A model generated the notes under the pieces. That model did no database searches. It was not told the DNA's origin and saw only the letters and a program-made list of their open reading frames with translations. A stretch of DNA of 64,000 bases from Taibaiella helva (GTDB lineage Bacteria > Bacteroidota > Bacteroidia > Chitinophagales > Chitinophagaceae): assembly GCF_003545695.1 (NCBI RefSeq), contig NZ_QUZZ01000001.1:434001-498000 (forward strand), given 5' to 3'. A program made the position numbers and the translations under genes. The first letter of the stretch is position 1. Each line of letters opens with the position of its first letter. Below, piece after piece: positions 17,164-25,487 of the stretch.

Positions 17164-17700
17164 ATGGAATTGACCGTTATACAAGAGCGTATTTTTGAGA
17201 TCCGGGGTCAGAAAGTGATGCTGGACTATGACCTTGCTGCTCTTTATGACGTTGAAACAGCGCTGAACCAGGCCGTGAAGCGAAACCAGAAGCGATTCCC
17301 CGATGATTTTATGTTCCGGCTTTCTGCTGCAGAATGGGAAGCCATACAGCAAATGAACTCATCACAATTTGTGATGAGTTCCGGCAAGCATCGCGGGGCC
17401 AGGTACCAGCCTTACGCTTTTACGGAACATGGCGTTACCATGCTGGCGAGTGTGCTGAAAAGTGAAAAGGCTGTAGAGATGAATATTCTTATTGTGAGGG
17501 CATTCATTCATTTGCGCCGCTTCGCCCTGCAATACCGCGACCTGTCGGAACAAATACAGGCATTGAAGGAACAGCTGGGCAGCCACGATATTCAGTTGGG
17601 CCGGATATACGATACTATTGAGCGGATGCTGGACGATCAGACAGAGTTGAAGTCCTGGCAAAAGCGGGAGCCGATCGGCTTTAAACCACCTAAAAAGTAA
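17164..17700 (+). CDS. ORF6N-domain protein
   Basis: A 178-residue protein. Its N-terminal about 85 residues match the ORF6N domain (VMLDYDLAALYDVETALNQA; FPDDFMFRLSAAEWE; YAFTEHGVTMLASVL). This DNA-associated module is found in phage antirepressors and in scattered chromosomal genes. A helical, coiled-coil-prone tail follows (about 110-165). It lies 38 bases after one Fe-S gene, and its stop is only 3 bases before the ATG of the next, so it is co-transcribed with them. These two Fe-S genes are normally adjacent, so this looks like an inserted cargo gene. No flanking phage genes, attachment repeats or transposase were seen. Function unknown. Confidence 0.88.
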   Translation: MELTVIQERIFEIRGQKVMLDYDLAALYDVETALNQAVKRNQKRFPDDFMFRLSAAEWEAIQQMNSSQFVMSSGKHRGARYQPYAFTEHGVTMLASVLKSEKAVEMNILIVRAFIHLRRFALQYRDLSEQIQALKEQLGSHDIQLGRIYDTIERMLDDQTELKSWQKREPIGFKPPKK

Positions 17701-17703
17701 TGC

Positions 17704-18480
17704 ATGCATATAAAGACAATGGCCGAATTCATGGCCGAAGGAATCCAGCCGGAAGTATTGTTCTGGGTAGGCTGTGCCGGAAGCTTTGATCAGCGGGCGC
17801 AACGCATCACCAAGGCCTTCGCGCAGATACTCGACAAGGTAGGCGTATCCTTTGCCATATTGGGCAAGGAAGAAATGTGCACCGGCGACCCCGCACGACG
17901 CTCGGGCAACGAATTCCTGTTCCAGATGATGGCCTACAACAATATTCAATTGCTGAACGGCTACGGAATCAAAAAGATCGTTACCGCCTGCCCGCACTGC
18001 TTCAATATCTTCAAGAACGAATATCCTGCCCTGGGTGGGGAGTACGAAGTCATCCATCATACCACTTTCATCAACCAGCTGATCGCCGATGGAAAGATCA
18101 TTATGAAAGAAGGCGGCGCCTTTAAGGGAAAAAAGATCACCTACCACGACAGCTGCTACCTGGGCCGCGCCAACAATATCTATGAAGCACCGCGTGCGGT
18201 GCTCGAAGCCATGGATGTGGAGCTGATCGAGATGAAACGCTGCAAGACCAATGGCTTGTGCTGTGGCGCCGGCGGCGCCCAGATGTTTAAGGAAGACGAG
18301 CCGGGTAACAAGCGGATTAATATCGAACGCACCGAAGAAGCGCTGGCGACCGGCGCGACAGTAATCGCAGCCAACTGTCCTTTCTGCACTACCATGCTGA
18401 TGGACGGCGTAAAGAATAAGGAACAGGAAGAACATGTCCAGGTGCTGGATATTGCTGAAATGGTAGCCCGATCGCTCTGA
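17704..18480 (+). CDS. CCG-domain Fe-S protein (HdrB/GlpC-like)
   Basis: A 258-residue cytoplasmic protein with two cysteine-rich CCG domains. The first has WVGCAGSFD, CTGDPARRSGN and TACPHCFNIF. The second has YHDSCYLGR, LCCGAGGAQMF and ANCPFCTTM. Such domains bind a non-cubane or 4Fe-4S cluster and form the catalytic or electron-accepting half of HdrB-, GlpC- and LutA-like units. It is the natural partner of the membrane Fe-S protein encoded at 15797-17125. Start chosen at the ATG 3 bases after the ORF6N stop, matching the family N-terminus (MxxKTMAEF). A terminator follows. Confidence 0.9.
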   Translation: MHIKTMAEFMAEGIQPEVLFWVGCAGSFDQRAQRITKAFAQILDKVGVSFAILGKEEMCTGDPARRSGNEFLFQMMAYNNIQLLNGYGIKKIVTACPHCFNIFKNEYPALGGEYEVIHHTTFINQLIADGKIIMKEGGAFKGKKITYHDSCYLGRANNIYEAPRAVLEAMDVELIEMKRCKTNGLCCGAGGAQMFKEDEPGNKRINIERTEEALATGATVIAANCPFCTTMLMDGVKNKEQEEHVQVLDIAEMVARSL

Positions 18481-18504
18481 TCACCTGCTGCAAAATGATG
18501 ATGC

Positions 18505-18538
18505 AAACCTGTAAAGCCCATGGCCTTACAGGTTTTTT
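18505..18538 (+). terminator. Intrinsic terminator of the Fe-S operon
   Basis: AAACCTGTAA pairs with TTACAGGTTT (18505-18514 with 18526-18535) with an inner GCC/GGC extension, followed by a run of T. Confidence 0.85.
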
Positions 18539-18617
18539 CATAATCTTTTAAAGCGGCATTAAACATTTGAATAGCAGCCGGGTTCTATCTTTATCCGATT
18601 AATAATGGCCGACCCAT

Positions 18618-19211
18618 ATGGACTTTTATCCTACTCTTGAAAACAAACGTGCCTTGCTCCGGCCGCTGCAGCAGGAAGATGTGGCGCTGTTGAAACCGAT
18701 CGCTATGGCCCAGCCTGAGCTATACCGGTATATGTCGGCGTTCATCTGTACGGAGGAAGACCTGGCTCGCGTTGTGGCGCAGGCCCTGGCCGACCGTGAC
18801 GGCCAACGTACGATTCCTTTCCTCGTGATCGACAAGCTGCACCAGGCCGTGGCCGGCTCTACCCGTTTGGGCAATATCGACGAAAAGAACAAAAGAGCGG
18901 AGATCGGCTGGACCTGGATCGACCAGCGCTTTCACCGTACCGGCCTGAACCGGGCGATGAAATACCTGATGCTCGAATACGCTTTTATCACCCTTGATCT
19001 TAATCGCATAGAAATTAAGACCAACGAGCTCAATACCCGCTCCAGGCGCGCCATTGAGGCAATAGGAGGGCAATACGAAGGCCTGGCGCGCCATCACATG
19101 GTAAACGATGACGGTACCCTGCGCAATACGGTCTATTACAGCATCCTCAAAGAAGAATGGCCGGGCATTAAAGAGCGGGTCTTCGCCAGGAGTCTCCCCG
19201 ACTGGTATTGA
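18618..19211 (+). CDS. GNAT-family N-acetyltransferase (RimJ/RimL type)
   Basis: A 197-residue acetyltransferase of the ribosomal-protein/spermidine type. The N-terminal LENKRALLRPLQQEDVALL motif is diagnostic for the RimJ/L branch. The acetyl-CoA region lies around GWTWIDQRFHRTGLNRAMKYLMLEYAF (90-116), and the C-terminal NTRSRRAIEAIGGQYEG is typical. It acetylates an amine on an unknown substrate. It sits after a terminator and before an independently promoted gene, so it is probably monocistronic. Confidence 0.88.
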   Translation: MDFYPTLENKRALLRPLQQEDVALLKPIAMAQPELYRYMSAFICTEEDLARVVAQALADRDGQRTIPFLVIDKLHQAVAGSTRLGNIDEKNKRAEIGWTWIDQRFHRTGLNRAMKYLMLEYAFITLDLNRIEIKTNELNTRSRRAIEAIGGQYEGLARHHMVNDDGTLRNTVYYSILKEEWPGIKERVFARSLPDWY

Positions 19212-19289
19212 CTTTTACCCCTGGCTTCAATCCTATGCACCCTTATTTTTTATCGATGGAACGATAGGGCAGGGCCTTCTCTTTTTAGC

Positions 19290-19304
19290 TAACTTTGCAG
19301 TATG
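19290..19304 (+). promoter_or_regulatory. -7 element with ATG at the predicted transcription start (leaderless)
   Basis: TAACTTTG (19290-19297) fits TAnnTTTG. The ATG begins exactly 5 bases after its last G, where transcription is expected to start. No other in-frame ATG lies nearby downstream. The same geometry recurs at 35431 and 36793. Confidence 0.55.
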
Positions 19305-19820
19305 GATCATTACAATATAGCTGCCCTGTTGCCCGAAGGTTTTGAAGACGGGTCGAGGGTATGGATATACCAGAGCAGCCGCCCTTTCAGCGAAAAAGAA
19401 GAGCTGGAGATCAATGAGCAGCTGCATCATTTTTATACCCAGTGGCAGGCGCATGACGTGCCCGTCAAAGGCTGGGCCAGGCTGCTATTCCGCCGCTTTA
19501 TTGTGCTGATGGCCGATGAAACGGATGTGGCAGTCAGCGGTTGCAGCACAGATAGCTCCGTAAGGGTGATCAAAAGCATCGAGCGCCAGTACGAGGTCAA
19601 TCTCTTCGACCGCCTGTCGATCACTTTCCTGGTCAAAGGCCAGCCGGAAGTGCTGCCTATGGGCCAGGTGCAATATGCCATCGATAAAGGATACATCAAT
19701 GGCGACACCTTGCTGTTCAACAATCTTGTGGCTACGAAGGCAGAAATGCTCCGCAACTGGCTGCAGCCCCTGAACTACAGCTGGTTGCGCGACCGCGTAC
19801 AGCTACCCGTCAACAATTGA
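19302..19820 (+). CDS. Conserved hypothetical protein of Bacteroidota
   Basis: A 172-residue soluble protein with no signal peptide or membrane span. It resembles a family widespread in Bacteroidota that is often labelled an ABC-transporter ATPase, but no Walker A or B motif can be seen here, so I do not accept that name. Conserved-looking parts include RVWIYQSSRPF, the central VKGWARLLFRRFIVLMADE and GCSTDSSVRVIKSIE. It precedes dcd with a gap of 60 bases but dcd has its own promoter. Its mRNA is predicted to be leaderless. Confidence 0.7.
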   Translation: MDHYNIAALLPEGFEDGSRVWIYQSSRPFSEKEELEINEQLHHFYTQWQAHDVPVKGWARLLFRRFIVLMADETDVAVSGCSTDSSVRVIKSIERQYEVNLFDRLSITFLVKGQPEVLPMGQVQYAIDKGYINGDTLLFNNLVATKAEMLRNWLQPLNYSWLRDRVQLPVNN

Positions 19821-19850
19821 TGCGGAAATAGCCCGGTTTTTCTATTTTTG
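19817..19850 (+). promoter_or_regulatory. dcd promoter with both -33 and -7 boxes
   Basis: TTG at 19817-19819 and TATTTTTG at 19843-19850 are 26 bases apart start to start, the expected -33/-7 geometry of the Bacteroidota housekeeping sigma factor. Predicted start about 19855, leader about 26 nt. Confidence 0.75.
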
Positions 19851-19880
19851 CGCAGCATTTCAATTTTTAATCATTCATCC

Positions 19881-20417
19881 ATGATCCTTTCCGACCTGCG
19901 TATCCTTGAAGAGATAGAAAAAGGTACTATTGTTATTGACCCTTACGACAGGCAATACCTGGGCAGCAACTCCTACGACGTGCACCTGGGCAAGCATCTG
20001 GCCGTGTATGAGGATAAGGTGCTGGATGCAAAGCAGCATAACCGGATCAGGCATTTCGATATTCCCGAAGAAGGCTATGTGCTCCAGCCCGGTGTACTCT
20101 ACCTGGGCGTAACGCAGGAGTATACCGAAACACATGCCCATGTCCCCTTCCTGGAAGGCAAGTCGTCGACAGGCCGCCTGGGTATCGATATCCACGCGAC
20201 GGCCGGTAAAGGTGACGTAGGCTTCTGCAATACCTGGACCCTGGAGATCTCCTGTGTGCATCCGGTGCGCATCTATACCGGCATGCCCATCGGCCAGCTG
20301 ATCTATTTTCCTCTCGAGGGCAAAGTAGAAAACAAGTACAACACCAAGCAGAATGCCAAGTACACCGAGCGTACCATAAGGCCGGTAGAAAGCATGATGT
20401 GGAAAAATAAGTTCTAG
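19881..20417 (+). CDS. dcd: dCTP deaminase
   Basis: A 178-residue trimeric dUTPase-fold enzyme that converts dCTP to dUTP, feeding dUMP and thus thymidylate synthesis. Visible signatures are GSNSYDVHLG, the substrate loop EGKSSTGRLGIDIHATAGKGD and GFCNTWTLEI, whose Glu is the expected catalytic residue. The length equals the usual family size when the ATG at 19881 is used; an upstream TTG in the promoter region is rejected. A terminator follows. With nrdJ and ndk it is one of three deoxynucleotide-supply genes in the window. Confidence 0.96.
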   Translation: MILSDLRILEEIEKGTIVIDPYDRQYLGSNSYDVHLGKHLAVYEDKVLDAKQHNRIRHFDIPEEGYVLQPGVLYLGVTQEYTETHAHVPFLEGKSSTGRLGIDIHATAGKGDVGFCNTWTLEISCVHPVRIYTGMPIGQLIYFPLEGKVENKYNTKQNAKYTERTIRPVESMMWKNKF

Positions 20418-20434
20418 ACCTTACCCTTATCAAT

Positions 20435-20475
20435 AAGGCCTGCCCCGGAATAGCCGCCGGCAGGCCTTTTTCTTT
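20435..20475 (+). terminator. Intrinsic terminator after dcd
   Basis: AAGGCCTGCC (20435-20444) pairs with GGCAGGCCTT (20459-20468), followed by TTTTTCTTTT. Confidence 0.85.
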
Positions 20476-20496
20476 TCCGGGCCTGAAAACAATTGC

Positions 20497-20504
20497 TATT
20501 TTTG
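20497..20504 (+). promoter_or_regulatory. -7 element of the 3-hydroxyacyl-CoA dehydrogenase
   Basis: TATTTTTG, 20 bases before the ATG at 20525. No clear TTG at the -33 position. Confidence 0.6.
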
Positions 20505-20524
20505 CGCACAATCGAAATAATGCT

Positions 20525-21694
20525 ATGCAAACAGACCAACGTTTTCCCGTAGGTATTATCGGCAGCGGCGCTATGGGCAGCGGTATTGCCCAGGTAGCGG
20601 CCATGGCCGGACATGATGTGATTGTGCTGGACAGCAACCCGGCGGCACTTGAAAAAAGCAAGCAGCAGCTCGGCGCAACCCTGCTGAAGCTCCAGGAAAA
20701 AGGTAAGCTCGCCGATGCGCAAGCCGTTATTAACAGACTGTCCTTTGCCACCGACAACAATGCTTTCGCTTCCTGCGGGCTCGTGATCGAGGCCATCGTG
20801 GAGAACCTGGAGATCAAGAAAAAAGTATTCGCAGGATTAGAGGACGTAGTGAGCGCCAGCTGTATCCTGGCTTCCAATACCTCTTCCCTGTCTATTGCAT
20901 CGATCGCCTCGGCCTGTAAGCGGCCGGAGCGGGTGCTGGGCATCCACTTCTTTAACCCCGCACCGCTGATGGCCCTGGTAGAAGTGATCCCCGCAGTACA
21001 AACAGAAGCAGGACTGCCGGAACAGGTCAAAGCCCTGATGCTCCAATGGGGTAAAGCGCCCGTGATTGCCAAAGACACACCGGGTTTTATCGTGAACCGT
21101 GTTGCCCGTCCTTTCTATGGCGAGGCGCTGCGCGTCTATGAAGAAGGCATTGCAGGTATGGCCACTATTGATTGGGCGATGACTACGCTCTCCGGGTTTA
21201 AGATGGGGCCTTTTATACTAATGGATTACATCGGGCACGATGTAAATTATGTCGTGACCGAAACCGTCTTTCAGTCCTTCTTCTATGATCCCCGTTACAA
21301 ACCTTCTTTCTCCCAGAAACGCCTGCTGGAGGCTGGTTGGCTGGGACGTAAGTCGGGCCGGGGTTTTTATAATTATGCCGAAGGCGCAACGCAGCCCGAA
21401 CCGGTACAGGATGAAGTTGCCGGCAGGAAGATCGCCGAGCGTATCTTGTTCATGCTCATCAACGAGGCCGTAGATGCCCTTCAGTGGCAAATCGCCTCGG
21501 CTGCCGATATCGAGCTGGCGATGACCAAAGGCGTGAACTATCCCAAGGGCCTGCTGCAATGGTGCGACGAGCTGGGCGCCGATTATGTGCTGGCCGGTCT
21601 CGATGCCTTATATGATACCTATCGTGAAGACCGTTACCGTGCCAGCGCGCTGCTGCGTAAAGTGGGGATCGAACGGATTAAATTGATTGCATAA
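20525..21694 (+). CDS. 3-hydroxyacyl-CoA dehydrogenase (PaaH/Hbd-like)
   Basis: A 389-residue NAD-dependent dehydrogenase acting on 3-hydroxyacyl- or 3-hydroxybutyryl-CoA. The N-terminal Rossmann fold is GIIGSGAMGSGIAQ (10-23). Other motifs are SNTSSLSI, the catalytic-His region GIHFFNPAPLM, and KDTPGFIVNRVARP. Two 3HCDH C-terminal segments follow (about 190-285 and 300-385), as in PaaH. The family participates in beta-oxidation, phenylacetate breakdown or butyryl-CoA formation; the exact substrate cannot be chosen. It has its own promoter after the dcd terminator. The operator seen at the acyl-CoA synthetase is not repeated here. Confidence 0.92.
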   Translation: MQTDQRFPVGIIGSGAMGSGIAQVAAMAGHDVIVLDSNPAALEKSKQQLGATLLKLQEKGKLADAQAVINRLSFATDNNAFASCGLVIEAIVENLEIKKKVFAGLEDVVSASCILASNTSSLSIASIASACKRPERVLGIHFFNPAPLMALVEVIPAVQTEAGLPEQVKALMLQWGKAPVIAKDTPGFIVNRVARPFYGEALRVYEEGIAGMATIDWAMTTLSGFKMGPFILMDYIGHDVNYVVTETVFQSFFYDPRYKPSFSQKRLLEAGWLGRKSGRGFYNYAEGATQPEPVQDEVAGRKIAERILFMLINEAVDALQWQIASAADIELAMTKGVNYPKGLLQWCDELGADYVLAGLDALYDTYREDRYRASALLRKVGIERIKLIA

Positions 21695-21877
21695 ATTATT
21701 TTTTTAATTAGCCATATCCGGGGCTGAGTCTTGAAATAAGGCGCAGCCCTTTCTTATTATAAATCATTTTATATTCAGTTAATTGCAAAAGGTACTATAG
21801 TACAGAGGTGCGAATTAAACTATCTTACTATAAGAATGATTTATGTGCATAAATAATGTATTTAAATCTTTTGAGCT

Positions 21878-21885
21878 TATTTTTG
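21878..21885 (+). promoter_or_regulatory. -7 element of the exported T9SS protein
   Basis: TATTTTTG in an AT-rich spacer, about 34 bases before the ATG at 21919. Confidence 0.55.
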
Positions 21886-21918
21886 ACGAACATTTTTCTT
21901 TAACCTTTTTAAAAAATA

Positions 21919-23112
21919 ATGTTTATGCTAAAATCAAAATTTGGCCTTATTCTCGTGTTGCTTGCAGCCGGTAGCGTAGCGGACGCACAATCATTATCCA
22001 ATGCGGGGTTTGAATGCTGGCAAAGCCCGGTAATGCCACAGGGATCGATTATCGAACAACCTACTGGCTGGGGTACCAGTGATTGGGCGTTACCTAATAT
22101 GAATTTATATGGCGGCCCCTTTACCCCCGTAAACCAGGTGACCAAAAGTTGTGTAGTGAAGCATAGCGGTACGGCTGCTGTAAAGATCCAGACCAAGGAT
22201 GCCGGAACGCTCCTGGGCGTTGTGCCGGGTGTATTGTCGACTGCAACAGTAGGATTAGATGAAGGTGCATTGGAAATTGCTACAAATTTTGGGCATTCCC
22301 CTATCTCCATCCGGGAAAGCACATTTCCCTTTATTTCGGCCGATGCAAGCGGACTACCTGTTAACCGGCGGGTGGAAGCCGTTAAAGCCTACGTTAGGCT
22401 TGATCCCGGTAATACCGATCCCTCGGTTATTCACGTAAAGGCTACCCAGTCGTATGATTTTATGGGTATGGTTACTTCTGTTACCGTGGGGGAGGGAATA
22501 ATGGTATTGCAGCCCGGCCTGGCAACTTTTACCGAGGTTACTATTCCTCTGGTTTATACAGACAATAATGTGATACCCGAAAAACTCAGTATCAATTTTA
22601 TCAGCAGTTATATTGCTCCGGGAACGAGCGTCTTTTTGGGAAGCTTGCCCATTCATGCAGGCAATACGCTGTATGTAGACGATGTCCAGATCGTTTACAG
22701 CGATAGTAGCAGTGAAGGTGCTTATGGTATTGCCGGGAACCAGGCGCCAGCGGGAGCGGCACAGATTCCTGCAGGAACAGATATGTCCGGTTCTATCCGT
22801 TCGGCAACCGATACGAAAATGGGTTTGCCGAATCAGCCGATTGTGGGAAAAATTTCCCTGGAATCGGGATTAGTATCCGACGGCGTACGGGTGTATCCGA
22901 ATCCTGTAAGAGAATCGATGTATGTAAAGCTCAATCAGGAAAAAGTACCGGCTTTGTTGACCTTGTGGGATTTAAATGGACGGAAAATGACCGAGATGCA
23001 GAGCAATAAAGAGGAAACAATGTTGCCTGTAGAAAACCTGGCGCCCGGTATATACCTGTTACAAGTCAATCACAACGGTATTTTGGAGCAACTTAAAGTC
23101 GTAAAACAATAA
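21919..23112 (+). CDS. Secreted protein with type IX sorting domain
   Basis: A 397-residue exported protein. It has a signal peptide (about 1-24, ending near ADA-QS), a beta-rich central region starting NAGFECWQSP that resembles carbohydrate-binding or PCMD-type domains, and a C-terminal Por secretion sorting domain (about 320-397; VRVYPNPVRESMYVKL, LWDLNGRKM, LAPGIYLLQVN). Type IX cargo is moved across the outer membrane and often attached to the surface. Function of the central region is not known. Two ATGs six bases apart (21919 and 21925) are both possible starts. AT-rich leader with its own promoter; terminator follows. Confidence 0.85.
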   Translation: MFMLKSKFGLILVLLAAGSVADAQSLSNAGFECWQSPVMPQGSIIEQPTGWGTSDWALPNMNLYGGPFTPVNQVTKSCVVKHSGTAAVKIQTKDAGTLLGVVPGVLSTATVGLDEGALEIATNFGHSPISIRESTFPFISADASGLPVNRRVEAVKAYVRLDPGNTDPSVIHVKATQSYDFMGMVTSVTVGEGIMVLQPGLATFTEVTIPLVYTDNNVIPEKLSINFISSYIAPGTSVFLGSLPIHAGNTLYVDDVQIVYSDSSSEGAYGIAGNQAPAGAAQIPAGTDMSGSIRSATDTKMGLPNQPIVGKISLESGLVSDGVRVYPNPVRESMYVKLNQEKVPALLTLWDLNGRKMTEMQSNKEETMLPVENLAPGIYLLQVNHNGILEQLKVVKQ

Positions 23113-23128
23113 TAAAGATCGATTGGCT

Positions 23129-23167
23129 CTTGTGCTGCCCCTGAATACGGGCAGCACAAGATTTTTT
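23129..23167 (+). terminator. Intrinsic terminator
   Basis: CTTGTGCTGCCC (23129-23140) pairs perfectly with GGGCAGCACAAG (23149-23160), followed by ATTTTTT. Confidence 0.9.
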
Positions 23168-23243
23168 GGCGCCTTATACCCATAAACAATGGGGTGCAAA
23201 GATTGCGCTTTTTCACTCCGGGAGCGATAGCGTTCCCCGGAAG

Positions 23244-24842
23244 TTACAACACCATATTCTCGATCCGTTTGCTGTGCTGCGGATAGTCGGTATTGAAATG
23301 TAGTCCGCGGCTCTCCTTGCGGAACTGGGCGCCTTTCACGATCAGGTAGCCGATAGTGATCAGGTTGCGCAATTCGGCCAGCTGCGGGGATAAGGTGGTC
23401 GTTTCGTAAAGCCGCTCTGTTTCTTCATGCAGCAGGTCCAGGCGGCGCATCGCGCGTTCCAGGCGGACATCATTCCGCACGATACCCACGTAATCGCTCA
23501 TCACCGACTGCAGCTCCTTCAGGCTTTGGGTGATCAGGATCATTTCCCGGGGCTGGGTGGTGCCCGCCGCATTCCATTCGGGGATATCTTCTTTGAAGCT
23601 GAGCGTATCCATTTTTACTATCGTATCGATATGGCAGCGATGGGCAAATACCAGGGCTTCCAGCAGGGAATTGCTTGCGAGGCGGTTGGCGCCGTGCAGA
23701 CCAGTGCTCGAGCATTCGCCGCAGGCATACAGGTTTTTGATCGACGTGCGTCCATGCTTGTCGACCTTGATACCGCCGCAGGAGTAATGCGCCGCGGGTG
23801 CGACCGGTATCATCTGCGTCAGCGCATTGATGCCCGATTTCAGACAGCGCTCGTAGATATTGGGAAAATGATGCAGGAATTTCTCCTTGTCCATGTGCCG
23901 GCAGTCCAGGTACACATGTTCCGTACCGGTACGTTTCATTTCACTATCGATGGCACGGGCGACGATGTCGCGCGGCGCCAGGTCTTTCCGTTCATCATAG
24001 CGTACCATAAAAGCCTCTTCGTCTTTGTTGCGCAGGATACCGCCATCGCCCCTTACCGCTTCCGTGATGAGGAAAGATGGGCTTACTCCTGCTTCATACA
24101 AGGCGGTGGGATGGAACTGGATAAACTCCATGTTCTCGATGCGACCCTTTGCACGGTAGACCATTGCCACGCCATCGCCGGTAGCGATACGCGGGTTGGT
24201 AGTGGTGCGGTATACCTGGCCGCAGCCGCCGGAAGCCATTAAGGTAATCTTGGAGAGCAGCTTTTCGATCTCTCCCGTGTGCATATTGAGCACATACACG
24301 CCGTAGCATTCGATATCGGCGGTAGACTTGGATACCAGGTAGCCCAGGTGGTGCTGGGTGATGATATCAACGACGAACCAATGGTTGTTGACCACGATGT
24401 TCTTGTATTTCGCAGCCTCGGCCAGCAGGGAGCGTTCGATCTCGAAACCGGTAATATCCTTATGGTGCAGTATGCGGAATTCCGAATGGCCGCCCTCCTT
24501 ACCGCGTAGATAGTCCCCCTCTTCATCTTTGTCAAAACGCGTGCCCCAGTTGATGATCTCCTCCACCCGTTGCCGGCCTTCGGTAACTACCATGCGCACG
24601 ATCTCTTCGTTGCAGAGGCCGTCGCCGGCGATCAGCGTATCCTGTATATGCTTCTCGAAGCTGTCATGCTCATCGTCGTTCACCACCGCGATACCGCCCT
24701 GGGCATACTTGGTGTTCGTTTCGTCGGCGAAAGCCTTGGTCAGGATCGTAATTGTTTTGCCGGGGAATTGCTGGGCGGTCTTTACCGCGAAGGTCAGGCC
24801 GGCGATGCCTGAGCCGATGACGAGGAAATCTGTTTGTGGCAT
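23244..24842 (-). CDS. nadB: L-aspartate oxidase
   Basis: A 532-residue flavoprotein of the succinate dehydrogenase/fumarate reductase family that oxidises L-aspartate to iminoaspartate, the substrate of NadA. The dinucleotide motif is LVIGSGIAGLTFAVK (7-21). The family signature NTKYAQGGIAVV follows near residue 50, with RILHHKDITGFEIE, a substrate-binding RGDGG and HPTALYEAG. I use the ATG at 24842 (MPQTDFLVIG); an ATG seven codons earlier adds nothing conserved. It lies about 10 kb from nadA, opposite strand, so the NAD genes are not an operon. nadC is not in the window. Confidence 0.96.
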   Translation of the reverse strand: MPQTDFLVIGSGIAGLTFAVKTAQQFPGKTITILTKAFADETNTKYAQGGIAVVNDDEHDSFEKHIQDTLIAGDGLCNEEIVRMVVTEGRQRVEEIINWGTRFDKDEEGDYLRGKEGGHSEFRILHHKDITGFEIERSLLAEAAKYKNIVVNNHWFVVDIITQHHLGYLVSKSTADIECYGVYVLNMHTGEIEKLLSKITLMASGGCGQVYRTTTNPRIATGDGVAMVYRAKGRIENMEFIQFHPTALYEAGVSPSFLITEAVRGDGGILRNKDEEAFMVRYDERKDLAPRDIVARAIDSEMKRTGTEHVYLDCRHMDKEKFLHHFPNIYERCLKSGINALTQMIPVAPAAHYSCGGIKVDKHGRTSIKNLYACGECSSTGLHGANRLASNSLLEALVFAHRCHIDTIVKMDTLSFKEDIPEWNAAGTTQPREMILITQSLKELQSVMSDYVGIVRNDVRLERAMRRLDLLHEETERLYETTTLSPQLAELRNLITIGYLIVKGAQFRKESRGLHFNTDYPQHSKRIENMVL

Positions 24843-24986
24843 ATCTAAAAAGCTGCCGGGCAAACGGCAGGCGCTTTATCTGAAGGATTCCGTTGTTTTG
24901 CGAATATACTGGATTCGGCCCATGCAGGATCAGGATTGACATTTGTTTTACAAACAAGCTGGCTGGCCAAAGTGATCCGTAATGGT

Positions 24987-24994
24987 TATTTTTG
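24987..24994 (+). promoter_or_regulatory. -7 element of the ArsC/Spx-like gene
   Basis: TATTTTTG with a predicted start near 24999, giving a leader of about 29 nt to the ATG at 25028. Confidence 0.6.
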
Positions 24995-25027
24995 CAGCGC
25001 TGTATATTTATGTCCTTAAACGAAACA

Positions 25028-25378
25028 ATGTATATTCTCTACGGAATCCCCAATTGCAACTCAGTACAAAAGGCCAGGACCTGGCTCGAGAAGCACCAGG
25101 TCGCCTACGAATTTCACGACTATAAAAAATCAGGTATCAGCAAAAGCCGGCTAAGCCGCTGGTGCAAACAGATGGGCTGGGAAAACCTCATCAATAAAAA
25201 AGGCACTACCTGGCGCGATCTTGATGAGGCGACGCAAAATAGCATTACCACACAGGCCGCTGCCATAGACCTGATGCTGAACAACACCAGTGTCATTAAA
25301 AGACCGGTGATCGAGCTGGACGATAAAGTGGTCGCCATCCGCTTCGATGAAGCCATCTACGAGCAGGTATTTCTTTAA
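25028..25378 (+). CDS. ArsC/Spx-family (YffB-like) protein
   Basis: A 116-residue thioredoxin-fold protein of the arsenate reductase/Spx family. It starts YILYGIPNCNSVQKARTWL, with a single active-site-region Cys (no CxxC). The central SRLSRWCKQMGWENLINKKGTTWR and the C-terminal IKRPVIELDDKVVAIRFDE are typical. YffB-type members are not proven arsenate reductases and no ars genes are nearby, so a redox or glutathione-linked role is equally possible. I start at 25028; an in-frame ATG at 25010 is only about 10 nt from the predicted transcription start. Confidence 0.85.
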   Translation: MYILYGIPNCNSVQKARTWLEKHQVAYEFHDYKKSGISKSRLSRWCKQMGWENLINKKGTTWRDLDEATQNSITTQAAAIDLMLNNTSVIKRPVIELDDKVVAIRFDEAIYEQVFL

Positions 25379-25487
25379 ACCGATCTCTCGTTTCTATAAG
25401 GCATGGGCTATCCCTTTTCCGAAGGGGCGCAGCTGAAAGCGCAGCTCCTGCCGCCGGATGATTAACCAAACAAAAAAACATGTACGG

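Noticed and set aside
20047-21078. Minus-strand open frame of 343 codons
   Set aside because: It is antisense to dcd and the 3-hydroxyacyl-CoA dehydrogenase, crosses a terminator and resembles no family.
23427-24242. Plus-strand open frame of 271 codons inside nadB
   Set aside because: Antisense shadow of a clearly conserved gene.
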